Both the position numbers and the translations under genes were made by a program. From positions 186,001 through 250,000 of the forward strand of contig MU119243.1 of the NCBI GenBank assembly GCA_014904845.1: a stretch of DNA of 64,000 bases, read 5' to 3'. Within the stretch, counting starts at the first letter, position 1. The number at the start of each line of letters is the position of its first letter. The stretch comes from Acephala macrosclerotiorum. Lineage: Eukaryota; Ascomycota; Leotiomycetes; Helotiales; Mollisiaceae. Of the stretch, positions 20,535 to 31,763 are shown one piece after another. A model generated the notes under the pieces. It was not told the DNA's origin. It saw only the letters and a list, made by a program, of their open reading frames with translations, and made no database searches.

Positions 20535-21682
20535 CTTGAATGACGATCTTCTCTGCGCGCAGACTGTATTGCAGTGTGGTTGGAAGATTAGTCTCTTTGA
20601 TGGTTTGGGAAAGAGGTTTGTAGAAGTTAGGAAAGATACCCAAAAGAAAATCCTTTCGCGTCTCAAATAAAGGCAACTATTCAGAGGGCTCCGATGGAAT
20701 TGCCTAAAAGCGTAAGGCGCTTTTTGCAATAGTTCAAGCTCACAAGGAATAGCGTAGCCGTAGCGTCGTCTGGTGTTCACTTTGAGGCGTCAACTTTGAA
20801 GAGAATAGAAAGAGGCAGTGGGATGAGGTCGTCTGACGTAGGATGATAATGAACTGTTGCACAGTCATTTTGTGTCAGTAGATACAGTAGGGGCAAGAGC
20901 CCGCAGTGAATAGGACAAAAGGTGAGTGTTGATAGAGTTGCGCTTTCGTCATCGATAGCCAAGACTTGCTTTGCTCTCTTTGAAGTTCATCAAAGGATCT
21001 TCTCGTACGGCAATACAACCCCATGTTTGCTCCTTCCATGGACAACACGCGATGATCGGGGCTTTTGCTAAAGACAACAATATGCGGTCTTACTCTGCCG
21101 GACCTGACAGGACAATTGAAAACGCGAAGTCAGCTTAATATAACAGTATGTGGTAGGGCATCATGCTGTAGATAACGTGCATTTCTGCGCAAAGGAAAAG
21201 TGTACATGAAAGTCCAGGCAAGGCTGGGAGATTGATAGCGCTGACAGCAACATGTAGCAAGCTGACCTTTAGTCAGTGTCAAATAATCGAAACTGCAATG
21301 CACAAAATCAGGTAGCAAGTGGACATCACGTCCAATTCTGTGCTCAATGGAGTAAGGAAAGGGCTCTTGAAATTAGAGCAGTCTAGTACTTTAAGCTATG
21401 CAAATTGAAAATTGTGATCAGAAAACCCGCCATTGATCCTATGAAACTCGAAATGTCCTTCGCTATGCTTCCCCAGATCTCATATCTGCATGATGATTCA
21501 AATTCATAAATACGTAAAAGCCGGCCTCTAACTCCATCAAAATGAACAATTTAATCTTAAGGAAAGTAGACCGCGGTGGGGACTAAAGAAAAGGATCTAG
21601 ACCAACGAAATGTGCACCAAAAGGAGCGATGCTATGAGACTGGAAACTCAACACATCGCTATACGTATGCTGTCGATGTCTT
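20535..21682. other. Intergenic
   Basis: 1.1 kb between the divergently placed secreted-protein promoter and the 3' end of the zinc-finger gene. No gene supported; short frames only. Confidence 0.55.
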
Positions 21683-24120
21683 TTAGAATGTATAATTCTC
21701 TGGAGAATTTGGAGCATCCTCGTCCGAATATGGGCCGTTGGAAACAATCCCCGAAAAGTCGAAAGCTTCCGGCGTTGGGGAGGAGAGCGACCATGGAGGT
21801 GAAAGAGAGTGATTGCCTTGATCAACATTTGGAATTTCCGACTTGTCATTTACTTTCATGGCAGGAGGTAGGTTGTACGTTCTCGAGTGAGGGACATGTG
21901 TTTTTGGCGTGGTCATGATATTCGCAGGATCAACGTATCTGTTCTCGCTGTCCAGGCTGGACTGTAAATCGCTCCCTAATGCAGAGTCGTGGGTACTCCA
22001 TGACATCTGCCTCACAGGAGTTGATGGTTTTGGAGATTGTGGATAGATCGAGGGTGTAGCTGGCAGCATTTCTTGAGGTTGACGGAGCTGGTGGGATTGA
22101 TGCTGGAAGTTGTTGGCCATATGATAGTTAGCAATCAGCTCATTGCTGACTGTGGGCTGTTGATAGGAAACTTTCGAGCTTTGATTCAATTCCGAATATT
22201 CCTGATTATTTGCCATCGAAATGGATCCAGTGGAATGGTAGCTTTCACTACCTTCGGAGAGCTGTCCGTCTATGGTTGGGCCATGTTGGTATGACTTCCA
22301 CAGCTCATCGCGGGACGACTTCTCTTGTTCTAGAACGATGCCCATCACGATTTTCTTCACTTCCTCTGGGAGGTATACTTGATCTAATGAGACATCAAGT
22401 TTCGCGACGAAATGGTCAGACATTCTTTGCTCGAGGTATCCATGAAAAGTATCAACTTCGTGAACCTCTGAAGTCTCATTCACATCGGAATCTGTAGAAC
22501 AATTAGTGGGAAAGTTTGACAAAACGGAGGTATCTTACATGGAGATTCTGGAAGTTCCTCATTAGGAAACAATAGACGCCAAATGGCGAACCATCTTTCC
22601 TCGTCTGTCATGGTATGCTTGGGTCTCTTGTGCAACTCCTTGAAAATTTCTGGAGATATGCCTTTCGATGGGATCTCCTGCTGCAATTGGCAAGCACCTT
22701 CGGTCTGCTCTCGTAGATGGGCTTTCAACTGCTCAGGTTTCTTAAATTCTTTCTGGCATTTGTCGCATTTCGGAAGGTCTTTATGGACTCGGTAGAGATG
22801 CTCCCTGTAGAATTAGCATGCGCAACGAATCTAGAGAGAACACTTACTTGAGGCGATATATATCATCCCATCCCCCAGCACCACAAGTTTTGTAACGCAT
22901 CCGTGTTGCTTCATTTGTACTAAAGTACGCTGGGTCGTGCTTATGGAAGTGGCAGGCGAACCACTTCTGGATAGGTGGAGACTGAGGCGGATCGCTTCTG
23001 GATCTCTTGGGATCGTTCTCATTCCCATCGCCACCACCCGTGTTGTTATGAAAATCTCTGTCCCCAGGAGTCCGTTTCCCTCCTCTCCTACCCGATCCAC
23101 CCCCTCGACCGCCGCCTCGAGATCCGTTTGGGGCCCGAGCCGACTGCTGTGCCCTGGATGAGCTTGAGTTACCAGATGGGCATTGGACGACAGCTTCGAG
23201 TGATTTGAGACTAAGGGTTTGGTGCTCTGGCAGACTTGACTTTGGTATTAGAGGAATGTTGAGATTGGAGGAAGGGGGTTCATACCTCTGGAGGCGCTCA
23301 TCTGCCCAGTAACCAATTTTCAGGAGCAAGCCATCGTGCAGTGCACTTTCCGAAAGACTGCGATGAACGGTGCGAGGCTTGCCACTGAGTTTTGTACCTT
23401 CTATAACTGATCGGTGGATGGGTTTCGCCGCTCTTTGATGCTGGATCGTCGCTTCTCCAAGGCCTACTGTAGCTGATTTCTTGACTTGCCTCAAACCGAC
23501 AGTATTTCCAATGGCAGGCTGTACCGACTGCGACAAGTTACCTGTACCCGACGCATGGCCATAACTTTGTACCCCACCAGGCTCTCTAGATATTCTCCTT
23601 TGGATTCCGGCAGCTGCACGTGCGGCGAACGATCGTCCATCGTGGTGTCCAGAGGTCTTTACGACTTCAGCGTAGGACCTCGTCTCCTTGTCGTGCGTCC
23701 TAGAGTCGTTGCCCGAGCCAGGGGACAGGCCGTTGCCCAACGCCAAAGAGCTCACTCTTCGGACGATATCATCCTGCTGCTGGATCCCAGTCTGCCATGG
23801 CTCTCTCGAGCTTCCGTATATATAATTCTCGCTGTCGGTGTCGTCGTGATTGGAGGATGTAGGGGAGGGAATATATCGAGGTTTGGTTGAGACGATATTG
23901 CCTACATCGCTGTTAGTCTTTCCGCCGCCGCAATATACAGCCAATCGCGGGACAATTGAAGTCACAACTTGCCTGCTGCCGGTATGTACAACGATGGGAT
24001 AGTTCGTGGGCCTGCATTTGCACGAGGTGGAGAGTAGGAGACACGGGTGTGTGCGCGGTGAGGATCTGCCGTTTCACTGGAGCGTTTGTAAGATCCTCGT
24101 TCAGACACATGCCCCGCCAT
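21683..24120 (-). CDS. C2H2-type zinc-finger protein (fungal)
   Basis: Probable nuclear nucleic-acid-binding protein of 758 residues. Exons 24120-23973, 23901-22848, 22804-22539 and 22491-21683. The start at 24120 (MAGHVSERGSYKR) was chosen because it joins in frame through a 71-bp GC-AG intron (23902-23972, donor GCAAGT, branch CTAAC) to GNIVSTKPRYIPSP. A later in-frame ATG at 23965 lies inside that intron. The N-terminal half is disordered and Ser/Gly/Arg-rich, with an RGG-like tract (SRGGGRGGGSGRRGGKR) at about 310-330. Next comes KWFACHFHKHDPAYF, YKTCGAGGWDDIYRLKEHLY and RVHK, the fungal degenerate C2H2 unit, then CDKCQKEFKKPEQLKAHL, a second finger. A Ser/Pro/Gln-rich C-terminus follows. 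The target is unknown; transcription factor or RNA binding are both possible. Confidence 0.85.
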
Positions 24121-25399
24121 GCTTGCTGCCGCAAGGGTTTCCTGCTGAGAAACATTCCGTCAGTTGTGCTCGTGGCATGAACCCGTCGATCCAAAATTGT
24201 GATGAGGTACAGACAGAAGCAAGACTCGAGGCTTGAGATGGTTCCAGCTATGCTTGATCTGACCGTTCGATACCGTGGGAGGTGGCTTGCTTGTGGTCGA
24301 GACTCAGGCAGTCGTAACCCTCGTAACGTTTGACGGCGTTGCGGGAGCTTGCACGGAGATGTTTGCGACGGGAAACTGCGTGGGATGTGTCGATCACGAG
24401 TAGTAGCATTTATAGATGAGGTGAGGCTCTGATGCAATTGCGCTATCTCTCTGTGCTGTCAACGAAGCTCGAGATTCACCATCCTTCGTAATACGCATTT
24501 GCGTGTTGATGTTCGGGGGAATTTGGTGGGATCGGAAGGCTCTGAGTGGCTGAGGGGCTGTCGACCGCGGGGTAGCTGACAGGGCAAGTGCAGTAAGCTT
24601 AGGGCGACTGCTTGCATCAGCAAAAGCCATCCATGCGGTCGGTGTGCAGAAAAAGCGATACAACACAACACAGTACAACTAGAAATCAGGAACATTCATT
24701 ACCACTGAGGAATACGGCAGCCAGGAGGGCACACCTAATAGGTGTCAAGAGCATCATCCCCTCAACTACTCATGAGAGTTTGCTCGAAATCTACTCTCGT
24801 TTCCTACCATCAGTGCAGAACATCCATAGCTTGAGCCGGCTCTCAGACCAGGCCGCGCCGTTGCTAGCCGAGACGCCAAGATGCAGGAACGAGCATTTGC
24901 GTGTTGCTGATATTTTCTCGTCATTCTACTTGTCCCAGTGGGTACGAGTACTAAGGTCACTATGCGCCATGCCCTGCCCTGCCCGACACCGGACCTCCAT
25001 TATCCTACATCTATCCTCATTCATAGCGAACTGGAGAACTTTGAAAATAAGAAAACAGACGAAACATGATTGAATTGAAGCCCAAGAAAATCTTGGAGAG
25101 AGTTGGCTCAGTTACACCAGCACTAGCTAGAGCCCCCATCCAGAGTAGAGCTTTCAGGAGGCGTTCGCTTAGCGACTAACGAGGTAAGCTCGGGGGTCAA
25201 CCACTGAGCTGGTAGCGATTGAACCCGAAAACTTCAGGCTTCAACATGGGGAGCAGGAATCAATCATCCCTGAACCAACCTTGCGGGGCTTCAACAGCCT
25301 GATGCCAGGCAGTCTCGTCTCCAGATCATCTCCTCTCTCTTCACAACAACCCTCTTCGATTATCGTTCTCACTCGATTATCATTCTCATCTGATTCATC
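24121..25399. other. Intergenic between divergent genes
   Basis: Holds the promoters of the minus-strand zinc-finger gene and the plus-strand F-box-like gene. Open frames here lack motifs. A tRNA-like box arrangement at 25100-25245 was examined and rejected. Confidence 0.55.
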
Positions 25400-26611
25400 A
25401 TGGCCAATATCGAAGCCTTGCCCACTGGAGACAGATCATCAAGTTCAGGCCTGGAAAACCTACCGAAAGAACTCCAAGGTCTCATCCTTCAAGCCTTACC
25501 AGACTGCACAACTCTGCGCGCACTCGTTCGTTCGTCGACGGCATACCGCGCATCATATCTCGATCAACGCCAACTCATTCTCTCGCGAGTACTGCTCACC
25601 GAGCTTGGCCCAGAACGCCTCTTCCTGGCATGCGCACTAGAGCAGTGTTCAATCATCTTACACACAGACGGCGCAGAATTCTTGACCTGCATATTCAATG
25701 CCTTCTTTAACCATTACTACGATCAGTTAGAGACCGCTAGTGAGAGAAATTGGCTCGAAGGGAAAGACTTAGACACCGCCATTTCGATCACTAGACGGCA
25801 TTGGCTGATTCTTTCCGTCGCGTCGATATACCTCAAGCAGCTGTCTAGAAATCCACTCACGAAAAAGACTTCCCAGAACCAGGTGCCTGCTTCTAGAACA
25901 GAAACCCATCGCCTTGTTCGCGCTCTTTATCATTTTGAGATATATTGCAATCTCTTCACGTCTCGTACGCTGTACTGTCCCGCAGTGAACTTCGAGGACG
26001 AGGTATCGCTCAGTGGACCTCAATATGGGAGCTCGCTAAGATATCTCCCCAACATCAACGTCGCAGATGCTGAAGGGGTGGCCTGCTTGCGCGAATACTT
26101 ACACAAGTATTACAGCAACTTGATGTGGTCATCCCACGGCTGTGGAAAGGAACTACGCAGATTGCAGGAGTTTCCTCCAGTGTGGATGCAAGAATTAGAG
26201 TGTAAGTAGTCAAACCATGTCATCCAACAGATCTATACGAATCATTAACAACTTATAGCGGAATCGCCACCCTCGGATTACAGTTCATGGGCAGGAGAAT
26301 ATGGAGACGAGAAAATAGAGTACTGGATTTCTCTCGGACTGCGGTTCTTCCTCAGACTGTTGAGAGCACCAACCGCCGAAGCTCAAGCCGAGATCTTATA
26401 CCACGAACCTTGGCGTCGAAATTATTTCCTTTCAAAAGCACTGAATGGGGAATGCCCATCATTTAATAGGATCTGTGGAGCTCATAATCGACGTACTCAC
26501 GACACAACTGCAGAGAGAGGAACGAGGATTTCGGCCTGGTGGAGAACGCCAGATCGAGGTCTTGTTGGGTATGATAGGAAGGAGAGACAGCTATGGGGAT
26601 ATACTTTTTGA
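25400..26611 (+). CDS. F-box-like domain protein
   Basis: Exons 25400-26201 and 26259-26611 (57-bp intron, GTAAGT...TTATAG) give 384 residues. The N-terminal segment GLENLPKELQGLILQALPDC (about 14-33) followed by TTLRALVRSSTAYRASYL is the fungal F-box pattern: Leu-Pro, a helix, then a hydrophobic helix. The rest is a helical region without a recognised repeat. Such proteins usually bridge Skp1-cullin ligases to substrates; here that is inference from the motif alone. The last 55 codons in the spliced frame (CPSFNRICGAHNRR onward) are less protein-like than the overlapping frame that starts at 26445 (GSVELIIDVLTTQLQREERG, ending 26627), so a one-base error or real frameshift near 26,440 is suspected. 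Confidence 0.72.
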
Positions 26612-27512
26612 GATCAGGAGAGGTTAGATTCATGGATGAAAGAGAAAGTTAGTAGTTGAGTAGTCTCATGAGTGTCCTTATGCGTTCACACGTGACCCCA
26701 TGATGGTCTATAGAAGAAGTTGAACGTCAGAGAGGAAGGGAAGTATGCCGGTTCTGCAAAGCAACGATGATCTTTCTAGGATTACCAACTGTAGAGAGCT
26801 TGACATCAGACGGAACGGCGCGTAGGTAGGACCAGACAGGCAACGGGCGACATCCCATTGGGTCCCGCATATGCAGAAAGTTGTTGCCAATTCAACACAA
26901 GCTTTGAGATTGCCCCAATCACTTCAACCATATGAAAGTAAGATATTACATAAGATCTGGGGAACCTTACTAGCAGCGGTCGACATACAGGCTGAAGTTT
27001 GATAGTGTATAGTAAATCCCCCCTTTTTAGCCGAGCAGGATAAGTGCACGTGCGAGGCGAGGTCAACGGCCTAGAATTGAACGAAGGATTCTCAAAATAC
27101 GTCGCGCAACGAATTCTTCAAATCAGTTTGTCAAATGCATTTCGGTAATAAAATATGCGCAGAAAGGAAACAGTTCAATCTCGAGCAAAGCGAAGTCTGA
27201 CAGTTAAACCAAATTTGACATTTGCTGACCGCATGTATTTGAGCAAGAAGAATGCGCTTTGTAAACATTGCGAAAGATGATAATAAATATCTTCTGATGA
27301 TACAGATGCAATGGGAAGAGTACCTATAGAACTTGGTTGACACTTTCAACAGTTCTCAGCTCACAGCAGCAACAAATCCCTTCTACTCTCTTCATTTCAC
27401 TTCTGTCCAAACCAAAAATTGACATCTGACAAGCAAGAAACATCATCTCCAAGACTTCAACAGGCAACATACCCTTCTCTCCCTTCTCCGCTGCCGCAGT
27501 CCTGCTGGGCTT
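26612..27512. other. Intergenic
   Basis: No gene supported. A minus frame at 27324-27524 (EKGEKGMLPVEVLEMMFLAC) is short and without a family match. Confidence 0.5.
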
Positions 27513-27615
27513 ATGCCTCAGCAACCTCTTTGCGAGTCTCTGCTCACCGCAAGGTATGTATCACTTGACACCCAATATCCCCGCATTTGCTCACCCCCTC
27601 ACAGAACTACCAACA

Positions 27616-27903
27616 ATGATCTCTCAGCCCCTCAACTCGATATTGCCACCAGAAGCATCTCCGAGCTCTCAATCTCGCGCCGTCACCCCCGAGAATTCAC
27701 TCCCCTTCAGCTCCGAGACGACTCAATCACCCCACCCAATCCACAGAAGATCTTCGTCTGGGCCAACGGAAGCCTTTTCGGAGCCCACATCCTCGAAGGC
27801 AGCGAGAAAAAAAGTCATGGGTAATTTGAAGACACTTGGTGGGACACATGATATTAGAGTGGTCACGTGTTTAATGTTATATATATCCTCATCTCACCGC
27901 TAG
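27616..27903 (+). CDS. Possible small Ser/Pro-rich protein (hypothetical)
   Basis: Unrecognised. From the ATG at 27616 the frame is rich in Ser, Pro and Thr, with a basic phospho-site-like motif (HRRSSSGPTEAF) and SKAARKKVMGNLKTL, as in small intrinsically disordered fungal proteins. A competing reading starts at 27513, uses a GTATGT...CACAG intron (27555-27604) and continues in another frame to 27824 (TTNNDLSAPQLDIATRSI...). The two cannot both be right and the sequence alone does not decide. Confidence 0.3.
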   Translation: MISQPLNSILPPEASPSSQSRAVTPENSLPFSSETTQSPHPIHRRSSSGPTEAFSEPTSSKAARKKVMGNLKTLGGTHDIRVVTCLMLYISSSHR

Positions 27904-27919
27904 ACAGGAATAAGACAAC

Positions 27920-28190
27920 ATGAACACACACTTTACAACTACACCACAGCCTTTGCCTGTAATACATGAGGTGATGGCTGCCACTATTCGCTAGCCGACG
28001 GGAGCGAAAGATGGACTTGCTGCGGTGAGGAAGGTGCTGGAGACTTTTACCTTTGCGAAAGGGGGTGGTGGATAAGGATAAGGTTTATACGTGGAAGGCC
28101 GGGGAGGGTACTGGTCATGATTTTTCGGCTACTGTGGCGGCTGCGGGGCAAGGACTTGGGACACGGAAAATGGGTAGTTGCGGCTTTTGA
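27920..28190 (+). pseudogene. Small gene relic with one stop and one G-run frameshift
   Basis: From the ATG at 27920 (MNTHFTTTPQPLPVIHEVMA) the frame meets TAG at 27992, continues PTGAKDGLAAVRKVLETFTF, and loses frame at a run of five G (28061-28065). One G fewer joins it to VVDKDKVYTWKAGEGTGHDF and a C-terminus GTRKMGSCGF ending at 28190. Codon-like quality on both sides of each break suggests a recently broken small protein; family unknown. An alternative reading uses the TAG as part of an intron acceptor. Confidence 0.4.
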
Positions 28191-29451
28191 GAGATTTTGT
28201 TCTTACTAGCAAGCTGAATGAAAAAGATACTTGAATGGAAATGTGAAATAGACAAAATTTTGCAAATTTGATGTATTTAGAAGGAAGAATTTAACGCGAA
28301 AAATCTCTTCGAACTTCAATCACTGTATTTTAGTGAGCAAAAGGAGAGTTGATAACGTTTATGCTTAATCGTTAAACTTTCGGGCTTTCAATCACTACAA
28401 GACTCTGTGCTTTCTCGCTTCTGTGTCTGGGAGCTGACATGACAAGAACGGCGAACCAACAGCGCAGAATACTGTTCTCAAGCCAACTGTGACCTGCTCG
28501 CTCGCCATGCGAGTCTGATGGATGTTCAACGTAGAGACTTCACGTGACGCTCTTTCTCTGATACTTCACCTCATCGGGCCGCTGTCCGGCCCCACTGAGA
28601 CCCTCTTAAATATAACTTTATATTTTCCTCCGAATCATTTCTCTCTTCTCCAACATCAGTATCAAAAGAACGTATCTCTCCACTCTCGATCATCAAGATC
28701 AGATGCTGCATACCCAACCCGAGCCAACGATGGCCAAATCATTGTCGTGCACAATAAGCGCCAAGACAATCCTGGGCGATACCACTCGAGGGCCATGATG
28801 CTCGTGCTCTCGACGGCGCAGTGCTGGTATTGCCGCGATGTTGGTTTCTAGGTGCTGTACACTTTGAATGGGCTCGTTTAAATATTTGAAGCAGATGATC
28901 GACATCTCAGCCTCGTCGCCAAGAGCCTCGGGGTCTTCAGCTGAGATTTCGAAGGGACTATTCACCGCCGTTGAGTCTTGGTGGTCCTACTGTGCCACTA
29001 TTCCGGAACGCGGAGCTCTGCATGGTTCTCTTCAAAATACTTTGGACAGCATCGTGGCCCGTACAGACATTTATATAATGCATCCATATGTTTGAGCAAG
29101 GGTGCTTTTGGCTGTCGCTATGTTGGTTTTCGGTTCCGACTCCAGCCAGATGAGGGTTACGGGGCGGTAAGGATTGTTGCAGCAAGCGCGATGCAAATCA
29201 CACCTCAAGGTCGAGATCCCTTCGTATTCTCTCAAAGACATCTCCTTGGCAAGAAGATTGACAAGGCATCAACTTTATTCACCAATCCGCAGATTCACCA
29301 CGAAAATGAACGCATACCATATGTACGCCAATTCCGGCTGAACACTGTCACTTTCGAAGTTGCACAGCCAGGGCGAGGCGTGCCACAATTTTCTCTTGTT
29401 TGAACTTCATACCTCGAAATATTTGCAGTTCAAGACAGCAGAAATACGACC
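28191..29451. other. Intergenic
   Basis: 1.26 kb with no supported gene. A TATA-like word (TTAAATATAAC, about 28605) and CT-rich leader-like sequence at 28635-28690 suggest a transcription start, but the open frames after it carry no motif. Confidence 0.4.
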
Positions 29452-30828
29452 ATGAATGTTGGAGCTCAAGGCTTGAAATTCATTCGAGTCGCGTTCAGTC
29501 ACGTAGTACTGATCCTTCGCCACCACAGCCGCCGATTTCGTGCTCTCTGGTTGTTCGTCTCTGTGTTGGTACTTTTGGAGGCATTTTTCACGGTCTCGAT
29601 ATACTCGCCCTCGAAGAGGTCACTGGCAGGAAGTCCAGGAGTTGAGGTCAGCCATGCACTTCAACAGCACCTCTACATTGCAGCTCTACACTACAACGAC
29701 GAAGAACTCCTGCAGAAACACTGGATCCCGGCTCTTTTGAAGTTGGTCGAGCATTGGAAGCCCGAGAACATATATGTTTCGATCTCTGAGAGTGGAAGCT
29801 GGGATGGGACGAAGAATGCGCTGACAGACTTGGGCCATGAGCTTGGAAGACTTGGCGTGGAATATAATATCCAAACATCAAACACAACCCACGAGAATTT
29901 AGTCAACCGCGAACCATCTCCAAATGAACCAGGATGGATCTGGACCCCTCGAGGAAAGCTCGAAATGCGCCGACTACCATACCTTGCTGCTGAGCGCAAC
30001 AAGGCAATGGCAATGCTGAAAGAGCTTGCCCACAGACCCGACAAACATCCAAGGACGTTCGACAAGGTGTTATGGCTGAATGATGTTATTTTCAATGTAA
30101 ACCCTAATCCTCCTTTCTTGCTGAGTCCGATGCTGACGTGTGATTCTCTGCAGACAGACCAAGTCACCGCATTGATCAACACACACCACGGAGACTACGC
30201 AGCCACCTGCTCAATGGACTTCCTCGATCCTCCTCAATCCCCTATATTCTACGACACCTTCGCAATCCGCGACCACGCCGGCCAAGCAGCCCTCTCCCAG
30301 CACTGGCCCTGGTTCTCTGCCTCCGAATCACGAAAAGCAGTCAAGTCATACTCCCCGGTGCCAGTCCGATCCTGTTGGAATGGAATGGTAGTCTTCGACG
30401 CCGCACCTTTCTACAACGATCCTCCCCTCCAATTCCGCGGTATACCAGATACACTCGCAGACAAGCATCTCGAAGGCAGTGAATGCTGTTTAATTCATGC
30501 CGACAACCCGTTAGTGAGGGATAAAGGGGTATGGTTAAATCCTAATGTTCGGGTCAGCTACAACGAGGCAGCGGATAAGATCGTGAATCCGGAGGAAGGA
30601 GGCTGGCCGAGTGCATCTGGCAAGGTACAGGGAATCTGGGCAAATCGATGGGCGTATTGGACCGGGTGGCCTTGGAGGTGGGGTGCGGAGAAGAAAGTGG
30701 AGAGAAAGCTCAAGGAATGGGAGGTGGGGGAAAGAAAGGATGGGGAAGCGGAGAGGCACGAACCAGGGAAAATATGCCTTGTCGATGAGACACAGATCTT
30801 GCTAAGTAATGGATGGATGCACATTTGA
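29452..30828 (+). CDS. GT69 alpha-1,3-mannosyltransferase-like (CAP59/CMT1 family)
   Basis: Type II Golgi membrane protein of the cryptococcal mannosyltransferase/CAP59 family. Exons 29452-30096 and 30154-30828 (57-bp intron, GTAAAC...CTGCAG) give 439 residues. The intron is a multiple of three with no stop, so an unspliced reading stays open; removing it yields the family motif VLWLNDVIFNTDQVTALI. A short basic cytosolic tail precedes one signal anchor (ALWLFVSVLVLLEAFFTV, about 33-50). Family motifs in order: YIAALHYNDEELL, VSISESGSWDGT, RLPYLAAERNKAM, LWLNDVIFN, GDYAATCSMDF, FYDTFAIRDHAG, VPVRSCWNGMVVFDA and GSECCLIHADNP. These enzymes add mannose to wall or capsule glycans. With GT2 and UGDH it makes a third surface-polysaccharide gene in the window, about 17 kb away. 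Confidence 0.92.
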   Translation: MNVGAQGLKFIRVAFSHVVLILRHHSRRFRALWLFVSVLVLLEAFFTVSIYSPSKRSLAGSPGVEVSHALQQHLYIAALHYNDEELLQKHWIPALLKLVEHWKPENIYVSISESGSWDGTKNALTDLGHELGRLGVEYNIQTSNTTHENLVNREPSPNEPGWIWTPRGKLEMRRLPYLAAERNKAMAMLKELAHRPDKHPRTFDKVLWLNDVIFNVNPNPPFLLSPMLTCDSLQTDQVTALINTHHGDYAATCSMDFLDPPQSPIFYDTFAIRDHAGQAALSQHWPWFSASESRKAVKSYSPVPVRSCWNGMVVFDAAPFYNDPPLQFRGIPDTLADKHLEGSECCLIHADNPLVRDKGVWLNPNVRVSYNEAADKIVNPEEGGWPSASGKVQGIWANRWAYWTGWPWRWGAEKKVERKLKEWEVGERKDGEAERHEPGKICLVDETQILLSNGWMHI

Positions 30829-31763
30829 TGTCTCAAACTCTGCGTTCTTGTTCGACAGAATATTTATAGGTTCGCGTCTATCGCAGAGAACTCCGCGAAA
30901 GAATTGGGGTGGCGGCTCAATTGATCGACGCACGGTTTAAGTCCCTGCATCATGCAGGGGGATCTTTTCCAGGAACCAACCCGTCTCGTCCCATGTCGAT
31001 ATCCTCATCATTGGTTTGATGAGTCGAGAGATCTCCCAGTTGAGGGCTGGTGCTGTCTGAGCGTTCGCTCCAATCAGCATGCCCCTGAGCTGTTCCTGGG
31101 AGAGACACCATGGAACGGTGGCGTTTACGCCTTATTTCCCACCCAACAATTACCAAATCCTTCTGTACAAGGTTCTCGTCCCCGGTCCAATATTTGGTTC
31201 TCATAAGTGCTGATTGACATTCAATAATGTCTTTGTTCATTATTCAATCAAGTTCCTACATTCGAGTGGGAGGTTTTGGTACCTCCCCGCAATGTGGCAG
31301 CACGCTATTCTTCTCGTATTGGAGTGACAAAATCTCCGCGCGCAAAACCTAAGACATGCAGATAAAATGGTATCAGCCTTCTTAGTGCAGTCTTAGTCCC
31401 TAACAATCGATTGCTGCCGCCCTCTTCTTCCTTTTTGCACGACGGGGCGAAGTTTTCTCCTCTCTCGATTCTGGCTTCAAATTTTGTTTCCATTCTTCCT
31501 CCCTTTCTTTCACACCCACCAACAATTACACTCGTTCATTAATTTTAGCGTTGCTTTCCGCGATATTCACACTTATTCCTCTTTCGTCATACATTCCCTA
31601 CCACTCGAAATTAGTCCGAACTATCTGTCTCGAAACTTCGTCATCAACTCGGCACTCGTCGATCACCACAGCCATCATTATCAGTCGCCTCTTCCGTTCT
31701 TCTATCACCCATTCAGATATTGATCTTACTCTGTTACTTTGTTGATGAGGGGACGTGATCAAG
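30829..31763. other. Intergenic with CT-rich promoter
   Basis: No gene supported. 31490-31740 is pyrimidine-rich, as in many fungal 5' leaders, before the ATG at 31764. Confidence 0.55.

Noticed and set aside
25100..25245. tRNA-like boxes (GGGTTCAATC and AGCTCAGTGGTTGA on the minus strand)
   Set aside because: The B-box-like word precedes the A-box-like word and no cloverleaf can be drawn.
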